Shown here: positions 63,881 to 64,000 of the stretch, piece after piece | Position numbering within the stretch: position 1 is the first letter of the stretch | Layout: every line of letters begins with the position of its first letter | Origin: Metopolophium dirhodum | Taxonomy: Eukaryota; Arthropoda; Insecta; Hemiptera; Aphididae | Direction of reading: 5' to 3' | Length of the DNA stretch: 64,000 nt | NCBI RefSeq assembly: GCF_019925205.1 | Contig: NC_083561.1 | Location: 22,815,217-22,879,216 of the forward strand | Program-made: the position numbers and the translations under genes | The notes under the pieces: model-generated | What the model was told of the DNA's origin: nothing | The model's input: the letters and a program-made list of their open reading frames with translations, nothing else | The model's database searches: none

Positions 63881-64000
63881 TAATACTTGAATATAAAGCT
63901 AGATAAAGCTGCACAAACAATCCTCCCTGCCTTTCGTATCCGAGGATGTAACTATGTACACTATTTTACAAAGTTTTTTTCTAAACGTAGCCTATAGACT

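Noticed and set aside
1..64000. CRISPR array, tRNA genes or bacterial insert
   Set aside because: No regularly spaced direct repeats, no cloverleaf with box A/B motifs and no intronless bacterial-type genes were found by reading.

Overview
The window looks like nuclear DNA of an aphid (Hemiptera, Aphididae). It is strongly AT-rich, has short spliced exons with GT/AG borders, and its conserved proteins are clearly animal. It is full of an AT-rich interspersed repeat (ends reading GATTCTGAGCGA / TCGCTCAGAATC) and of the short strings TAGGTA/TACCTA that I associate with aphid genomes. The organism is an inference; the gene calls do not depend on it.

Genes, left to right. (1) E2F-family transcription factor, plus strand, eight coding exons, 1460-8887, with DNA-binding, dimerisation/marked-box and C-terminal retinoblastoma-binding parts. 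(2) CDK5RAP3 (C53/LZAP), a UFMylation and ER-phagy factor, plus strand, ten exons, 27059-29463. (3) SEC61G, the Sec61 translocon gamma subunit, minus strand, three exons, 30976 down to 29819; its 3' end meets CDK5RAP3 tail to tail. (4) A three-SH3 protein matching Dlish (Dachs ligand with SH3s), plus strand, seven exons, 32029-34475, divergent from SEC61G. (5) An unrecognised secreted protein of 224 residues with six cysteines in the mature part, plus strand, three exons, 36462-37580.

The blocks 9-26 kb and 37.6-64 kb hold no gene I can support. The first is a transposon graveyard. It has two hAT elements with intact inverted repeats and perfect 8-bp target duplications (13254-14340 and 24606-25342). 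It also has a nearly readable PIF/Harbinger transposase cut in two by a GC-rich poly(A) retroelement with a 14-bp target duplication (16491-17656), and a puzzling GC-rich island (22185-23400). The second block is a roughly 26-kb desert with two fold-back elements (40550-41385, 41576-41825), more copies of the AT-rich repeat, a LINE reverse-transcriptase relic (59312-59720) and a few isolated promoter-like or exon-like signals.

Functional links: CDK5RAP3 and SEC61G both act at ribosomes docked on the ER translocon, and their 3' ends overlap. SEC61G and dlish share a divergent promoter region of about 1 kb containing a perfect palindrome. I found no CRISPR array, tRNA or rRNA gene and no bacterial-type operon.
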